DNA from: Rapana venosa
Lineage: Eukaryota; Mollusca; Gastropoda; Neogastropoda; Muricidae
Assembly (NCBI GenBank): GCA_028751875.1
Contig: CM054153.1
Span: 33,914,437-33,978,436, forward strand
Direction: 5' to 3'
Length of the DNA: 64,000 bases
This document shows, piece by piece, positions 1 through 12,445 of the stretch. The stretch's first letter is position 1; each line of letters begins with the position of its first letter. The notes below the pieces were generated by a model. The model was not told the DNA's origin, did no database searches, and saw nothing but the letters and a program-made list of their open reading frames with translations. The position numbers were made by a program, and so were the translations under genes.

Positions 1-1159
1 ACGGGTTTGAACCCGGACCCCCTTTTTTTTTTTAAAATTTTAGGGGAAAAAAATATTTTATTTTTTTTTTTTATTTTTTTTTTTCCACCTTGTCACCAAA
101 ATTTTTTTGGGATTTTTTTCTCCCTTTTTTTTTTTTTCCAGGATTTTTCTTTTTTTTTTTTGTTTTTTGGGGGGGGTTTTTTTTTCCTTTTAAAAACAAA
201 AAAAATCACCATGGTTTTTTTTTTGGAAACAATTTTTGTCATGGTTTAAAATTTATTTCAAAAAAAAAATTTTTGTGGGTTTTTTTTAAATTTTTTTGTT
301 TTTTTTTTAAAATTTTTGGAAAGAAGGGGGGTGTTTTTTTTTTTTTCCCTTGGGGGCGGTTTGTAAAGATAAAAAGGGGGGGGGTGAGGAATGGTTCAAA
401 ATCTTTTTGGTTTCCCTGGTTAAGGGGTTTGGGGGGGGGGGGTTTTGGTTCCCCCAATAGGGGGGGAAAAGGGAGAATTTGAATTTTTTTTTGGGGGGGG
501 GGGTAAGGGAGCCTGAAGGGGGAGGGAGGGGGGGGGAAAAAAAACTCCCTTAAATTTTCTGGGGGTTTGGTGGCCCCCTTTGGGCCCTTTCCTGGGGGTG
601 ATTAGCAAAAAATTTACTAACCCTTTCCTCCCTTTTTTCCCTTTGTCTTTTTTTTTTTTTTTTCTCTTTCCTTTTTTGTTTTTTGGGGAAAAAAAAGGTG
701 TTTTTCTTTTTAATTTTTTTTTTTTCTTTTTCCCCTTTTTCTTTCTCTTTCTCTCCCCTTTTTTTTTTTTTTTTTTTTTGTGTGTATGGGTTTTTTGTTT
801 TTGGGTTTTGGGTGTTTGTGTTTTTTTTTGGGGGGGGGGGTTCCTCTTCTTTCCCCCCCCCCTCTCCCCCCCTCTCCTTTTTTTCCCCTTTTTTCTTTCC
901 CCCTTTTTTTTTTCCTTTTTGTGTGTTGGGGGGGGGATTTTGGTTCCCCCTTTTTTTTCCCCCTTTTCCACCCCCCCCCCCCCTTTTTTCCCCCCCCTTT
1001 CCCCCTTTTTAAAAAACCAAATTGGGAAAAGGTTTTTTTTTTTTTTTTTGGGGAGTAAAAAACCAAAGCTAAAAAAGGGGAGAAAGAGGAAAGTTTAAGG
1101 GGGAAAAAAGAAAAAGGGGGGGTTTTTTTTTAGAAAAGGGGGGGTTTTTTTGGGGGGGG

Positions 1160-1735
1160 TTTTTTTTTGGGGGGAAGAGGGGGGGAAAAAAAGAGGGGGG
1201 GGGGGGGGGGACGGGAGAGAGAGAGAGAAGGAGAGGGGAGAGAGAGAGAAGAAGAGAAGAGAGAGAGAGGGGAGGGAGAGAGGAAGAGAGAAGAGAGAGA
1301 GAAAGGGGAGGAGAAAAAAGGGGGGGGGAGGGAGGGAAAAAAAGGAAAGGGGAAAAAAAAGGGGGGGGAGGAAGGGGGAAGGGGGGGGAAGAGGAGAAGA
1401 GGGAAAAGAAAAAAGGGGGGAAGAAAGGGGAAAAAAAGAGGAGGGAAAAAAGGAAGAAAGGGGAAAAAGAGAGGGGAGAGAGAAGAGAAGGGGGGGAGAA
1501 GAAAAAAAGAAAGGAGAGAGAAGGAATTTTAAAAAAAGGGAGGAGAAAGGGGGGGGGAAAAAGGGGGAAAAACAGAGGAAAAGGAAGGGGAAAAAGAGGG
1601 GAAAAAAAAAGAGAGGAAGGAAAAACAGAGAGGAAAAAGGGGGGGTAAAAAAAGGGGAAAAGGGGGGAGAGGGAAGGAAAAAAAAAGAAGGGAAAAAAGA
1701 GGGGGGGGGGAAGGGAAGAGAGCCCGAAAAAGGTG
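1160..1735. repeat. Degenerate polypurine (GA/GGA) tract
   Basis: The plus strand is almost only G and A for about 575 bases, with GAGA and GGGA runs. It may be a real GA microsatellite distorted by homopolymer errors. No coding content. Confidence 0.6.
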
Positions 1736-1743
1736 AAAAGGGG

Positions 1744-1775
<32 letters not shown>

Positions 1776-2039
1776 GAAAAAAACAAACAAAAGGAAACCA
1801 GAAGAAACCAATGGTATTAAAAAAAAAATTAAAAAAAAAAATTTTTAAAGGGGGCCCCTTTTTGGGATTTTCCCCTGGAAACCCGTTTTACGGAAAATTT
1901 TTGGGTAACTTTTTTTTCCATGCAAAACCAAAAATTTAAAAAAAAAAAAAAACCCCCCAAAAAAAAAAGAAAAAATTTTTTCCCCTTTAAAAAAAAAATT
2001 TTTTAAAAAAGAGGGGGGGGTTTTTTAGATTTAAAAAAA

Positions 2040-2407
2040 AAAATGAAAGAAAAAAAAAAGGAAGCGGATTTTGGGGGGGAAAGAGGGAAACGGAAAAAAG
2101 GGTTTTTTAAAAAAAAAAAAAGTTTCTGAAAAAAAGAAAAAGAGAGGGAAAGGGGGGAAGAAGAAAAAGGGAAAGGGGGAAAAAAGAAAAAAGAAAAAAA
2201 GAAGAGAAAGAAGAAGAGAAAAGAAAAAAGAAAAGAAGAAAAGGAAGAAAAAAAGAAAGAAGAAGAAGGAAAAAAAAGAAAAGAAGAAAAGAAGAAAAAA
2301 AAAAGAAGAGAAAAGAAGAAGAAGGGGAAGAAGAGGAGTAGAAGAAAAAAGAGAAGAAGAAGAAAGAAAAAAAAGAAGAAGAAAAGAAGAAGAAGAAAAA
2401 GAAAAAG

Positions 2408-2441
<34 letters not shown>

Positions 2442-2815
2442 AAGAAAAAAGAAAAAAGGGGAAGAAAAGAAAAAGAAAAAAGAAAAAAGAAAGAAAAGAA
2501 AAAAAAAGAAAAAAGAAAAAAAGACAAAAAAAAAAAAAAAGAAGAAGAAGAAAAAAAAAAGAAGAGAAAAAAGAATGAAGAAGAAAAAAAAAAAGAAAAA
2601 AAGAAAAAGAAAAGAAAAAAGAAAAGAAAGAAAAAAGAGAAGAAAAAAGAAGAAAAAAAAGAAAAAAGAAAAAGAAGAAGAAAAAGAAGAAAAGAAAAAA
2701 GAAAAAAAAAAAAAAGAAAAGAAAAGAAAAAGAAAAAAAAAAAAAGTAAAAAAAAGAAAAAAGGGGGAAAAAAAAAAAAAAAAGAAGGAAAAAAAGAGGG
2801 GGGAAAAAGGGGAAA
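2040..2815. repeat. Degenerate AAG/AAAG polypurine tract
   Basis: Plus strand composed of A with regularly spaced G (AAG, AAAG, AGAAG). It resembles the GAA array at 46-49.7 kb but is more distorted. Probably a GAA-type satellite read with errors. Confidence 0.6.
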
Positions 2816-3641
2816 AAGGGTTTTTTGTTTTTTTTTTTAAAAAAAAAAAAGGAAAAAAAAAAAAAAGGGAAAAAAAAAAAAAAAAGGAAAAAAAGGGGGG
2901 GGGGTTTTTTTTTCTTTTTTTTTTTTTTTTTTTTTTTTTTTCCCCCCCCCCCCCCCCCCCCCGGTTTTGATTTTAATTTGGGTTTTTTTTAAAAAAAAAA
3001 AAATTTTTTTAAAAAATTTTTTTTTTTTTTTTTTTTTTGGGGTTTTTTGGGGGGGAGGGCAAAAAATGAGGGGGGAAAGGGGGGGAAAGAGAAGAAACAT
3101 TTAAAAAAAAAAAAAAAAATTTAAAAAAAAGGGGGGGGGGAATTAAGAAGGGGGGTTGGGGGGGGGGTTTTTGGGGGGGGGGGGAGAGGGGGAAAGGGGG
3201 AGGGGGGGGGGGAGGGGGGGGGGGGGAGGGGGGGGGTGGGGGGGTGGGAGGGGGAGGGTTTTGGGTTTTGGAGGGATTTTTGGGGGGGGGGATAAGGGGG
3301 GGGAGGGGGGGGAAAAAAGGAAGGGATTTAAGATTTTTTTTTGGGAAAAAAAAAAAAAAAAAAAAAAAAAGGAAAAAAAACTTTTTAAAAAAAAGTTTAA
3401 GGAAAAAGGAAAAAAAAAAGGGGGTTTTAAAAAAGTTTGATAAAAAAAATTTAAAAAGAGGATTAGCGTTTTTTTTTTTTTTTTTCCCTTTTTTTTTTTT
3501 TCCCCCCCCCCCAAAAGAAACCGGGGGGGGGGGGGGGGGGTTTGGGGGGGGGGGGGGGGGGGGAAAGGGGAAAGGGAAAATTTTGGGGAAAGGGGGGGGA
3601 AGGGGAACCCCCCCAAAAAAATTTTTTCCCCCCCCCCCCTT

Positions 3642-3679
<38 letters not shown>

Positions 3680-5245
3680 AAGAAGAAAAGGGAAAGGAAA
3701 AAAGAACCCCCCCCCCCCCCCCCCCCTTTTTTTTTTTTTTGGCTCCGTCCCTTTTTCCCCCCCCCCCCCCCCCCCAAAAAAAAAAATTTTTTTTTTTTTT
3801 TTTTTTTAAAAAAAAATTTTTTAAAAAAAAAAAAAAATTTTTTTTTTTTAAAGGGGAAGTAAAAAAAAAAAAGGGTTTTTTAAAACGGGAAAAAAAAAAA
3901 AAGAGGTTTTTGGGGGGGGGTTTTGGGGAAAGAAAAAAGGAGGTTTTTTTAAGAAGAGAGAAAAAGAGAAGAAGAAAAGAAGAAGGGAAAAGGGGGAAAA
4001 GAAGGGGAGAAGAAAAAAGGAAAAAAGAAAAGGAGAAAAGGGGGGGAAAAGGGGGGGAAAAGGGAAAGGAAAGAAAGGGGAAAGCAAAAAATTTGATAAT
4101 TTTGGTTTTTTTGGCTGGTTTTCAAAAAAGGGGGGGAAAAAAGGGGGGGAAAAAAAAAAAAAGGGGGGAAAAAAAAAGGGGGGTTTTTTTTATTTTTTTT
4201 GGGTATTTCTTTTTATTTTTAAAAAAAAATTTTTTTTTAATTTTTTTTTTGTCAAAAAAAAGGGGTAGAAATAAAGGGGGGGGGAAAAAGGGAAAAATTT
4301 TCGAAAACCGTTCCCCCAAAAAAAAAGGGGGGGGGGGGGGGCAAGGGAATGCCAAGGGAGGGGGGGAAAAGGGGGGAAAAGGGGGGAAGAGAAGGAAAAA
4401 ATAAAAAAAAAAGAGGAGAAGGGGGGGGGGAAAAAAGGGGGGGGGGGGGGGGTAAGGGGGTTTTTCCCCCCCCCAAAAAAAAGGGAAAAATTTTTAAAAA
4501 AAAAGGCCCCAAATTTTTTTTCCAAAAAGGGGGGGGAGTTTTGGTTTTGTAAACCCCTAACCCCCTTTTGGGGAAAAAAAGTTTTATTTTGGTTTTTTTG
4601 GGGGGCCCCCCCCAAAAAAGCCCCCCAAAAAAAACCCTCCCCGGGGGGGCCCCCCCCCCAAAAACCCCAAAAACCAAAAAAAAAAAACAACCCCCCAAAA
4701 AAAAAAATAAACTTTTCATTTTTTTTTCCCTTTTTTGGGGGTTTTTAAATGGAAATTTTAAAAAAAATTTATTCTTATTCCACCCCCCCCCCCCCCAAAA
4801 CCCATTTCCCCCCCCCCCCCCCACCCCCGGGCCCCCAAAATTTTTCACTTCCAAAATTCTTTTTAAAAACCGGGTTTTTTTTTTTTTTGTTTTTTTTTTT
4901 ATTAATTAATTTTAAAAAATTTTTTAAAATTTTTTTTTTTAAAAACCCCCCCAAATTTTTTCAAAATTTTTCTCTTTTCCCCCTTTCCCTCAAAAACAAA
5001 AAAAAACCAAAAAAAATTTGGTATAAATTTAAAAAAACAAAAAAATTTTTTTTTTTTTTTTTTTTTTTTTTGTTTTTTTTTGTTGGCTCCCTCCTCTTTT
5101 TCCCTCCTCTCCCCCAAAAAACCCCCCCCCCAACCCCCCACACATTTTTTAAAAATTTAAAAAAACCCCACAGGGGCTTTTTTTTTATTAAAAAAAAAAA
5201 ATAAAAAAAAAAAAATTTTTAAAAAAATGTTTGTTTTTGGGATGT

Positions 5246-5380
<135 letters not shown>

Positions 5381-5778
5381 AAAAAAGGGAAAAAGGGGGA
5401 AGAAAAAAAAGGGGGGGAAAAAAAGGGGGGAAAAAAAAAACCAAAAAAAAAAAAAAAAAGGGGGGGTGAAAAAAAAAAAAAAAAAAAACCCAAAAAAAAA
5501 GCAAAAGAAAAATTTTTTAAAAAATTTTTTAAAATTTTTTCTTTTTTCCTTTTTTTTTTTTTAAAAAACCCCCTTTTCCCCCCCCCCCCCTTTTTTCCCC
5601 CCCCCTTTTATTTTAAAAATATAAAACCCCCCCCCCCCCCGGGCCCAAAAAAAAAACCCCCCTTTTTCCCCCCCCCAAAAAAAACCCCCCCCAAAAACCC
5701 CCCAAACCCCCAAAAAAAAAAATTTTTTAATTTTAATTTTTTTTGGGGGTTTTTTTTTAAAAAAAAAAAAATTTTTAA

Positions 5779-5810
<32 letters not shown>

Positions 5811-6593
5811 CAAGTTTTAAAAAATATCCCCCCAAAATTTTAGATCAAACAATTTTAAAACAAAAGGGGGGAAAAACCCCCCCCCCCCCCAAAAAAAAAA
5901 AAAAAAATTTTTTTTTTTTTTTAAATTTTTCTTTTTTCTTTTTTTTTGGGGTTTTAAAAAAAAACCAAAAAAAAAAAAAAAAAAAATTTTAAATTCATTT
6001 AAAAAAAATTTTTTTTAAAAAAAGAAAAAGTTTGGAAAAAAAAACAAAAAAAAAAACAACCCCCTCAAGGGAAAGAAAAAATTTAAAAAATTTTAAATTT
6101 TTAAAAAAATTTAAAAAAAAAAGGATTTTCCTTTTTGAAAAAAAAAATTAAAAATTTAAAAATATTTTAAAAAAAAATGGGAAGGTAAAATTTTAAAAGT
6201 TTCCCCCGGGGGGGCCCCTGCGGGCAAACCCCCCAAAAACCCCCCCCCCAAAGGCCCCAAACCCCCAAAAATTTTTTTCCCCCTTTTTTTCCCCTTTTTT
6301 TTTTTTTTAAAAATGTTTTTTAAACAATTTTTTTAAAAATTTTTTAAAAAAAAAATTTTTATATAAATTAAAAAAAAAAAACCCCCCCCCTTTTTTACAA
6401 TTTTCCCTTTAAAATTTTCTTTCTTTTTTCCCCCCCCCAAAAAAAACCCTCTACAAGGCTAACCCTTTTTTTTTGAAGGCCCCTGGGGTTTTAAACCCCC
6501 CCTTTGGAAGCCCGGGAAAATTTTTTAAAAAAAATTCCCAATTTTTAAAAAAATTTTTTGGGTAACCGTCCCCCTTTTCCCTTTTTGGGGCCC

Positions 6594-6624
<31 letters not shown>

Positions 6625-8039
6625 CCTTTTTCCCCTTTTTCCCCCCTTTTAGGGGATTTTTTCCCCCCCCGGGGGGCCCTTTTAAAAACAGGCAATTTAA
6701 ATCGGGGTTTTTGGGGGGGGACCCCCGGGGGGGAAAAGTTTTAAAAAGGGAATTTTTGGGGGGCTTTTTAAAAAAAAAAAAAAATAAAATTTTTTTTTTT
6801 AGGGGTTAAATTTTCAAAAAACCCCCTTTAAAAAAAAAGTTAAAAAAAAAGTTTGGGGCCCAAAAGGGGCCCCCAAATAAAAAAAAAAAAAACCCCCCCA
6901 AAAAAAACCAAAAAAACTTTTAAAATTTTTTAAAAAAAGGTTTAAAAAAATTTCCCCCTTTTTTTTCAAAAAAAACTTTTAAAAAAAAAAAAACCCAAAA
7001 TAGAAAAAAAAAAAAAACAACCTAAAAAAATAAAATTTCCCGGAAATTAAAGGGAAAAAAAACCTAGAAAAACAAAATTTTAAAAAAAATTCCAAAAAAA
7101 AAATTTTTAAAAAAATTTTAAAAAAACCAAAAAAAAAATTTAAAAAAAAATCTTTAAAAAATTTAAAAAATAAAACATAAACCGAATTTTTCCCCGGAAA
7201 ATTTCTCCCCCCCCAAAAAAAAAAAAAAAAAAATTGTTAAAATTTTTTTTTCCCCATAATTTTCCCCAAAATTTAAAAAAAAAAAAAACTTAAAGTTAAA
7301 AACATTTAACACACAAAAAAAACCCTTTCCCCCCCGGACAAACCCCCCCAAAAAAAAATTTAAAAAATCCCCCAAACCCTGGGCCCAAAAACCAAAACCC
7401 CAAAAACCACCTTTTTTAAAAAAAAAATTTTTTAAACAAATTCCCCAAAAAAAATTTACCAATCAAAAACAAATTTTAAAACAAAAGGGAAAAGGGAAAA
7501 AAAACCCCCCACAAAACTTTTTTTTAAAAACCCTTTTAAACCCCACCCCCCCTCCCAAACCCAAAAAAAACCCCCTTAAAATAAAAAGGGGGAAAAATTT
7601 TTAACAAACCCCTTTAAAAAAACCCCCCCCCAAACCCAAACATTTTCCAAACCCCCCCAAAAAATCCAAAAAAAACCCTTTTTAAAAAAAAAAAATTTTT
7701 TTTTAAAAAAAAAACCCCCAAACAAAACCCCCCTTTTTTTAAAAAAGAAATTCAAAAAACCCCCCCCCCCCAAAAAAAAACCCCCAAAAACAAAAACCTC
7801 CCCAAAAAATTCATTCCTTTTCCCACCCCCAAAAAACAAACGTTTCCAGCCCGGGGAAAAAAAAAAAAATTTTTAAAAAAAAAAAAAAATTATTTTTAAA
7901 AAACCCAAATAAAACCCAAAAAAAAAGGGAAACCCTTAAACCAATAAAAAAATTTTTTTTCCAAAAAATTTTTTAAACCCCAAAAAAAAAAGGGGAAAAA
8001 AACCCCCCCCCCCAAAACAACCCCCCGGGCCCCCTTTTA

Positions 8040-8710
8040 CAAATAATAATTTTAGTATTAACAGGGAAAATTATATAACATGAAAACATTGACAGAAAAT
8101 TTCAAAATTTTTAAATTCAAATATGTATTAGAAAAAAACGTTGGGGAGTAAGGGGAGAAATATGATCAATTCAAGGAACGATCAGTTGCCTGACAAAGGG
8201 CCCTTTTTTTCGTTACGGGGACTCTTTCTCAAACACATCAAGTTCGCAAAAACAAAAAGATTAATACACTATTTTTTTGAATAAAATTAAAATGATTTAT
8301 AAAAAAAAATTTTGTAAAAATTTCGGGGCCCTCTGTGGGGAAATATTTCCCAAACCCCTCACACTTTTTTGAGTCCCCAATTTAAACCTTTTTTTCCCAT
8401 TTTTGGGCCTGTAAAACTGCATTTAAAATTAAAAATTAGCCTTTCCCATTGTTAAATGTCAAATGCCAGCCCAGTAGTGTATTTTTTTGTATTTACTTTA
8501 AGTTGTTTCATGTTACAATTTTTTAAATTTTTAAAATTGTTTATCAGTTTAAATCCCCCCCCCCCCCCTTTTAATTGCATGAAAATACCAACACACTTGT
8601 TCCCAAATCAGTTTTTTCTTGCCTACCTTCTAGTTCTCTGTTTTAACTTCCACTACATTTTCCACATCCCTCGTCTAATATCACTGAGAGTGAACAGACG
8701 TTAAATTGAA
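8040..8710. other. AT-rich unique sequence, nothing recognised
   Basis: Normal-complexity sequence begins here. No convincing coding frame, RNA gene or repeat is seen. A few T/A runs suggest mild residual homopolymer error. Confidence 0.6.
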
Positions 8711-8802
8711 GACAACAACAACAACAACATGTACATTCATTATACACACACATACAAAGATAACACACCCAGGTTGGATGATTGAGATAGATAGATAGAG
8801 GT
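8711..8802 (+). repeat. Short AAC and GATA microsatellites
   Basis: About six AAC repeats near 8712-8729 and a short GATA run near 8788-8799, directly upstream of the SINE cluster. Confidence 0.7.
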
Positions 8803-8900
8803 GTAGGTGGCTGGTCGAAGTAAGAGACAGATACCAGGTGTGACGACACGACGGGAGGTGAACTAATCCAGAAACCAGATGTGAAATCGAGACAGGATTT

Positions 8901-9291
8901 GAAAGTATCGGGTTCGAATCCCAGTCCTCACAGGACGGGATAGCCTAGTGGTTAGAACATTGCGCTCGTAATCTGACGACCCGGGTTCGATTCTCGTTCA
9001 AGGGGGGATATTTTCCCCTGGAGTTAACATCAGTGCAGACTCCACTCTCCCCGAACAAGTCCTTCGGATGAGACTATAAACCGAGGCTCCGTGTGCGGAA
9101 CGCACGCAGAACATCTTGCGCACACGTTACATCCTGTTCCGCTGTTCGTAAGAGTAGGTCATTGTGTGCCGGTGGGAACAGATGACAAAATTTACAAAAC
9201 CCGCATACAGACGGGGAATGGGTGTAAAAAAGCACATAAGTGCTTATTCCATTATCCTCGATATAATAGAATAAATAAATCAATAAAGTAA
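8901..9291 (+). mobile_element. tRNA-derived SINE preceded by a second tRNA-like B box
   Basis: The RNA polymerase III head has an A-box-like motif TAGCCTAGTGG at 8941-8951 and a B box GGTTCGATTC at 8984-8993. The anticodon-loop position reads CTCGTAA, as in tRNA-Thr(CGU). The body contains CTTCGGATGAGAC...TAAACC and is related to 56140-56310 and to the minus copy at 12763-13115. The tail includes GCACATAAGTGCTTATTCC and an AATA-rich end near 9265-9291. A separate B box GGTTCGAATCC at 8911-8921 sits 73 bp upstream of the main one. This suggests a truncated preceding SINE or a dimeric head. It is not a functional tRNA gene, because the acceptor stem is absent. Confidence 0.75.
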
Positions 9292-9345
9292 ACATTTGTA
9301 TACATTTCCAAAGTCGGCTTATGGCTACGTACAAAGGTAGGGGAC
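9292..9345 (+). repeat. SINE 3' domain fragment
   Basis: Contains CAAAGTCGGCTTATGGCTAC, similar to the 3' domain at 56350-56382 and 63920-63955 (...CAGTCGGAATGTGGCTACC). It lies between the AATA tail of the SINE and the CTA array. Confidence 0.45.
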
Positions 9346-9351
9346 TACACT

Positions 9352-9638
9352 TCTACTTCTACATACTATACTATACTACTACTACTATAAAAATACATAC
9401 TTCTACTACTACTACTACATAACAATATTCTATTCTACACTAATAAATACTACTTCTACTTTACTATTCTACTACACTACTCTACTTCTACTACTACTTA
9501 CTACTACTACTATAATACTACTACTACTTCTTACACTATACTTCTACTACTTTCTACTACTAAATACTTCTACTTCTACTACTAATACTTCACTTCTATA
9601 CTACACTACTACTACTACTACTCTTACTACTACTACCT

Positions 9639-9673
<35 letters not shown>

Positions 9674-9942
9674 AATATAAATTCTACTACTACTACTACT
9701 CTTTCTACTACTACTACTATACTCTTATACTACTACTACTACTACTCTTACTACTACTACTATCTACTACTACTACTACTCTTACTCTTACTACTACTAC
9801 TAACTCTACTACTACTACTACTACTCTTACTACATACTTCTACTACTACTACTACTATTACTACTTCTACTACTACATACTACTACTACTACTTCTAACT
9901 ACTACATACTACTAACTACTACTACTACTGCTACTTCTACTT

Positions 9943-9974
<32 letters not shown>

Positions 9975-9975
9975 G

Positions 9976-10008
<33 letters not shown>

Positions 10009-10024
10009 ACTACTACTACTAATT

Positions 10025-10079
<55 letters not shown>

Positions 10080-10156
10080 TTCTACTACTACTACTTCTAC
10101 TTCTACTTCTACTACTACTACTACTACTACCACTACTACTACTACTACTACTACTT

Positions 10157-10210
<54 letters not shown>

Positions 10211-10240
10211 GTACTTCTACTACTACTACCACTACTACTT

Positions 10241-10291
<51 letters not shown>

Positions 10292-10322
10292 TTACTACTA
10301 CTACTACTACTACTACTACTCT

Positions 10323-10384
<62 letters not shown>

Positions 10385-10583
10385 TTACTACTACTACTAC
10401 TATACACTACTCTTACTACTACTACTACTACTACTCTTACTACTACTACTACTACTTCTACTACTACTACTACTCTTACTCTTACTACTACTACTACTAC
10501 TCTTACTACTACTACCACTACTACTCTTACTACTACTTCTACTACTACTACTACTTCTACTACTACTACTCTTACTACTACTT

Positions 10584-10647
<64 letters not shown>

Positions 10648-10799
10648 TACTACTACTGCTACTTCTACTTCTACTACTACTACTACTACTACTACCACTA
10701 CTACTACTACTACCACTACTACTACTACTACCACTACTACTACTACTACTACCACTACTACTACTACTAATACTACTACTACTAATACTAATACTACTA
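9352..10799 (+). repeat. 1.45 kb CTA/TAG trinucleotide array
   Basis: A near-continuous (CTA)n array. Interruptions are mainly CTT, CTG and CCA variants and short indels, more frequent at the left end and purer after about 9950. The tyrosine-, leucine-, valine- and serine-only frames across it are translations of the repeat. It is bounded on the right by the TATAGCGC core element. Confidence 0.95.
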
Positions 10800-10846
10800 A
10801 ATGGAATTTGTATAGCGCTATATCTTGCAAAAACAAATCAGAGCCT
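10800..10846 (+). repeat. TATAGCGC core repeat, copy 1
   Basis: Begins AATTTGTATAGCGCTATATC immediately after the CTA array. A related copy starts at about 25088, after an AAT run. About 35 bp are alignable (AATTTnTATAGCGC, then ATCTTG, then AAAACAAA). This is probably the conserved edge of a microsatellite-associated mobile element. Confidence 0.5.
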
Positions 10847-11011
10847 AGGGAACAACTGGCATACACTTAATGTCAACATGATTAAACCACGGAGCTCTAT
10901 TTTGGAGAACGAAAATAATGTGTTATTCTAAGAAGCCATTGGCAAACAGAGGGAAGAAGGTTACATGTATCAACCATTTTATATGCATTTACATTTTAAA
11001 ATATCTAGACT

Positions 11012-11860
11012 GACCAGCCGCCATGGCGCAGTGGTTAGCGCCTTGGGCTACGTACTGGAAGGACGCGGGTTCGATTCCCATAAGAGTCATGGGGATTTTT
11101 CGAACTCCCCGTCCGGCTCCTACCCAGAGTGAGTGTGCTGTGGATTCAGTGGGAAGACTGGGACCACACAGTCGAGCTTCATCCGCATAACGGATGCGAG
11201 TTTGAGAGTGTTGCTCAAATTACCTGACAACCCTGCAGGTGTCGTATCTGGGGCCCCGGGTTGACGCCGGGATATATTATGATAGTAACGTAGAGTACAA
11301 CCCTTGTCAATTTAGTCTCAAAGATAATTATGCCTTCCACGCAAATTACTGTGTCATCCTCATTGTCTTTGATCATCATGAAATTAAAAAAATTATTGCC
11401 TCGATTCCTTTGGTCCCAGTTACTCTGTCTCATGGTGACCAAGTTCGGTTTCCATAATTCTGGCCTGTGGGTGAGTTTGTGTAAACCCTTTGGGTTAGGG
11501 TTAGGGGGGACAGTTCGTTGGAGGGACGTTGGGGGTTTGCCACCTCGGGGGGGCGACTCACTCAGTCTGGCTCCGCGACTGAGCTAATACTGTCGTTAGC
11601 AGGGGGCTTAGTAGGTGGTGTCGCTCAGAGCAGGCACCACTGAACACCACCAAAGTGACCCAGCAGCAGTGCAGGGCCCCTCTGGCTGGTTGCCCCTAGG
11701 CGGCCTGATGGCGATGGGCTCCCTGTGGACTTCCGACCCTGGGGATGAGACATAACGAATCTGGCTATGGCTATGGCGGGGAGATTGGAATGAGCGGCGT
11801 GGGAACAGCAGGACAGGGGGATGTCACAGAAGATGAGGCAGCCGCCCTCCCAAAAAAAAA
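11012..11860 (+). mobile_element. Long (about 850 bp) tRNA-headed retroposon
   Basis: The tRNA-like head has GGCGCAGTGGTTAGCGCC near 11025-11042 and a B box GGTTCGATTCC at 11069-11079. No gene-like frame is found in the body. The 3' end is CCCTCCC followed by nine A at 11852-11860. The motif ATCTAGA flanks both sides (11003-11009 and 11868-11874), a possible imperfect target-site duplication. If this is one element, it is far longer than a usual SINE (150-500 bp). It may instead be a SINE fused to another repeat. That the whole interval is a single unit is inferred from the head, the A tail and the flanking motif. Confidence 0.55.
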
Positions 11861-11881
11861 TCTATACATCTAGAGAGGGGG

Positions 11882-12170
11882 AAAAAGTCTTGTTAAAAAT
11901 TACCACATAAAACACACTATGCATTTTTTGTATAAACAAAAAAGAAGCTTTTTACAAAATTAAAGACCCTCGTGATAAATGTACTTAAATTTAGGGGGTG
12001 GGGTGGGGGTGGGTGGGGTGGGGTGTCTGTGTGCTTGTGCTAGAGTGTGGGTGTGTATGCAAGTCATGGTAATTGTTGTAGAGTGTGTGTGTCACACACA
12101 TACGCACACACACACACACGCACGTACACAAACACACACAGACCCCCGACAAAGACAGACATAAATATAC
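11882..12170. repeat. Short AT-rich spacer, then GGGGT and GT/CA repeats
   Basis: 11882-11990 holds nothing recognised. 11995-12025 is a GGGGTG run, and 12030-12150 is GT-rich followed by CA-rich, giving a small inverted GT/CA arrangement near 12080-12120. Confidence 0.6.
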
Positions 12171-12379
12171 TAACAAATCTCAGATGGAAACAAGAAAAAA
12201 AGAGAATAAACCTTCAAAGAAAATAGATAAATAATAGAGTAAAAAACGAATAAAGAAAATGATACCCCCCAAAAAAAGCATAGCCATAATCATAGCAGAT
12301 TATTTCCATCCATGAAATTGTACGATTAAGAAACGGAGCTGCTAATTGAGTTCTTCTTCAGTATGCATACACACGTAGA

Positions 12380-12445
12380 CTCGATGTAAAAAAAAGCACA
12401 CAAGTGCTTATTCCATTATCCTCGACATCAAAGAATGAAATGAAA
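12380..12445 (+). mobile_element. SINE tail fragment
   Basis: The segment AAGCACACAAGTGCTTATTC and its flanks match the tail of the SINE at 9221-9265 over about 45 bp, including CCATTATCCTCGA. No tRNA head is attached, so it is a 5'-truncated copy or a related family. Confidence 0.65.

Noticed and set aside
8936..9005. Possible tRNA-Thr(CGU) gene
   Set aside because: No paired acceptor stem, and the sequence continues into a repeated SINE body.
10003..10931. Frames of poly-Val/Ser, poly-Tyr and poly-Leu
   Set aside because: Translations of the CTA/TAG microsatellite.
11022..11095. Possible tRNA gene
   Set aside because: A and B boxes are present but acceptor and anticodon stems do not pair; it is a SINE head.
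11489..11506. GGGTTAGGGTTAGGG, telomere-like
   Set aside because: Only two to three units within a dispersed repeat; no array.
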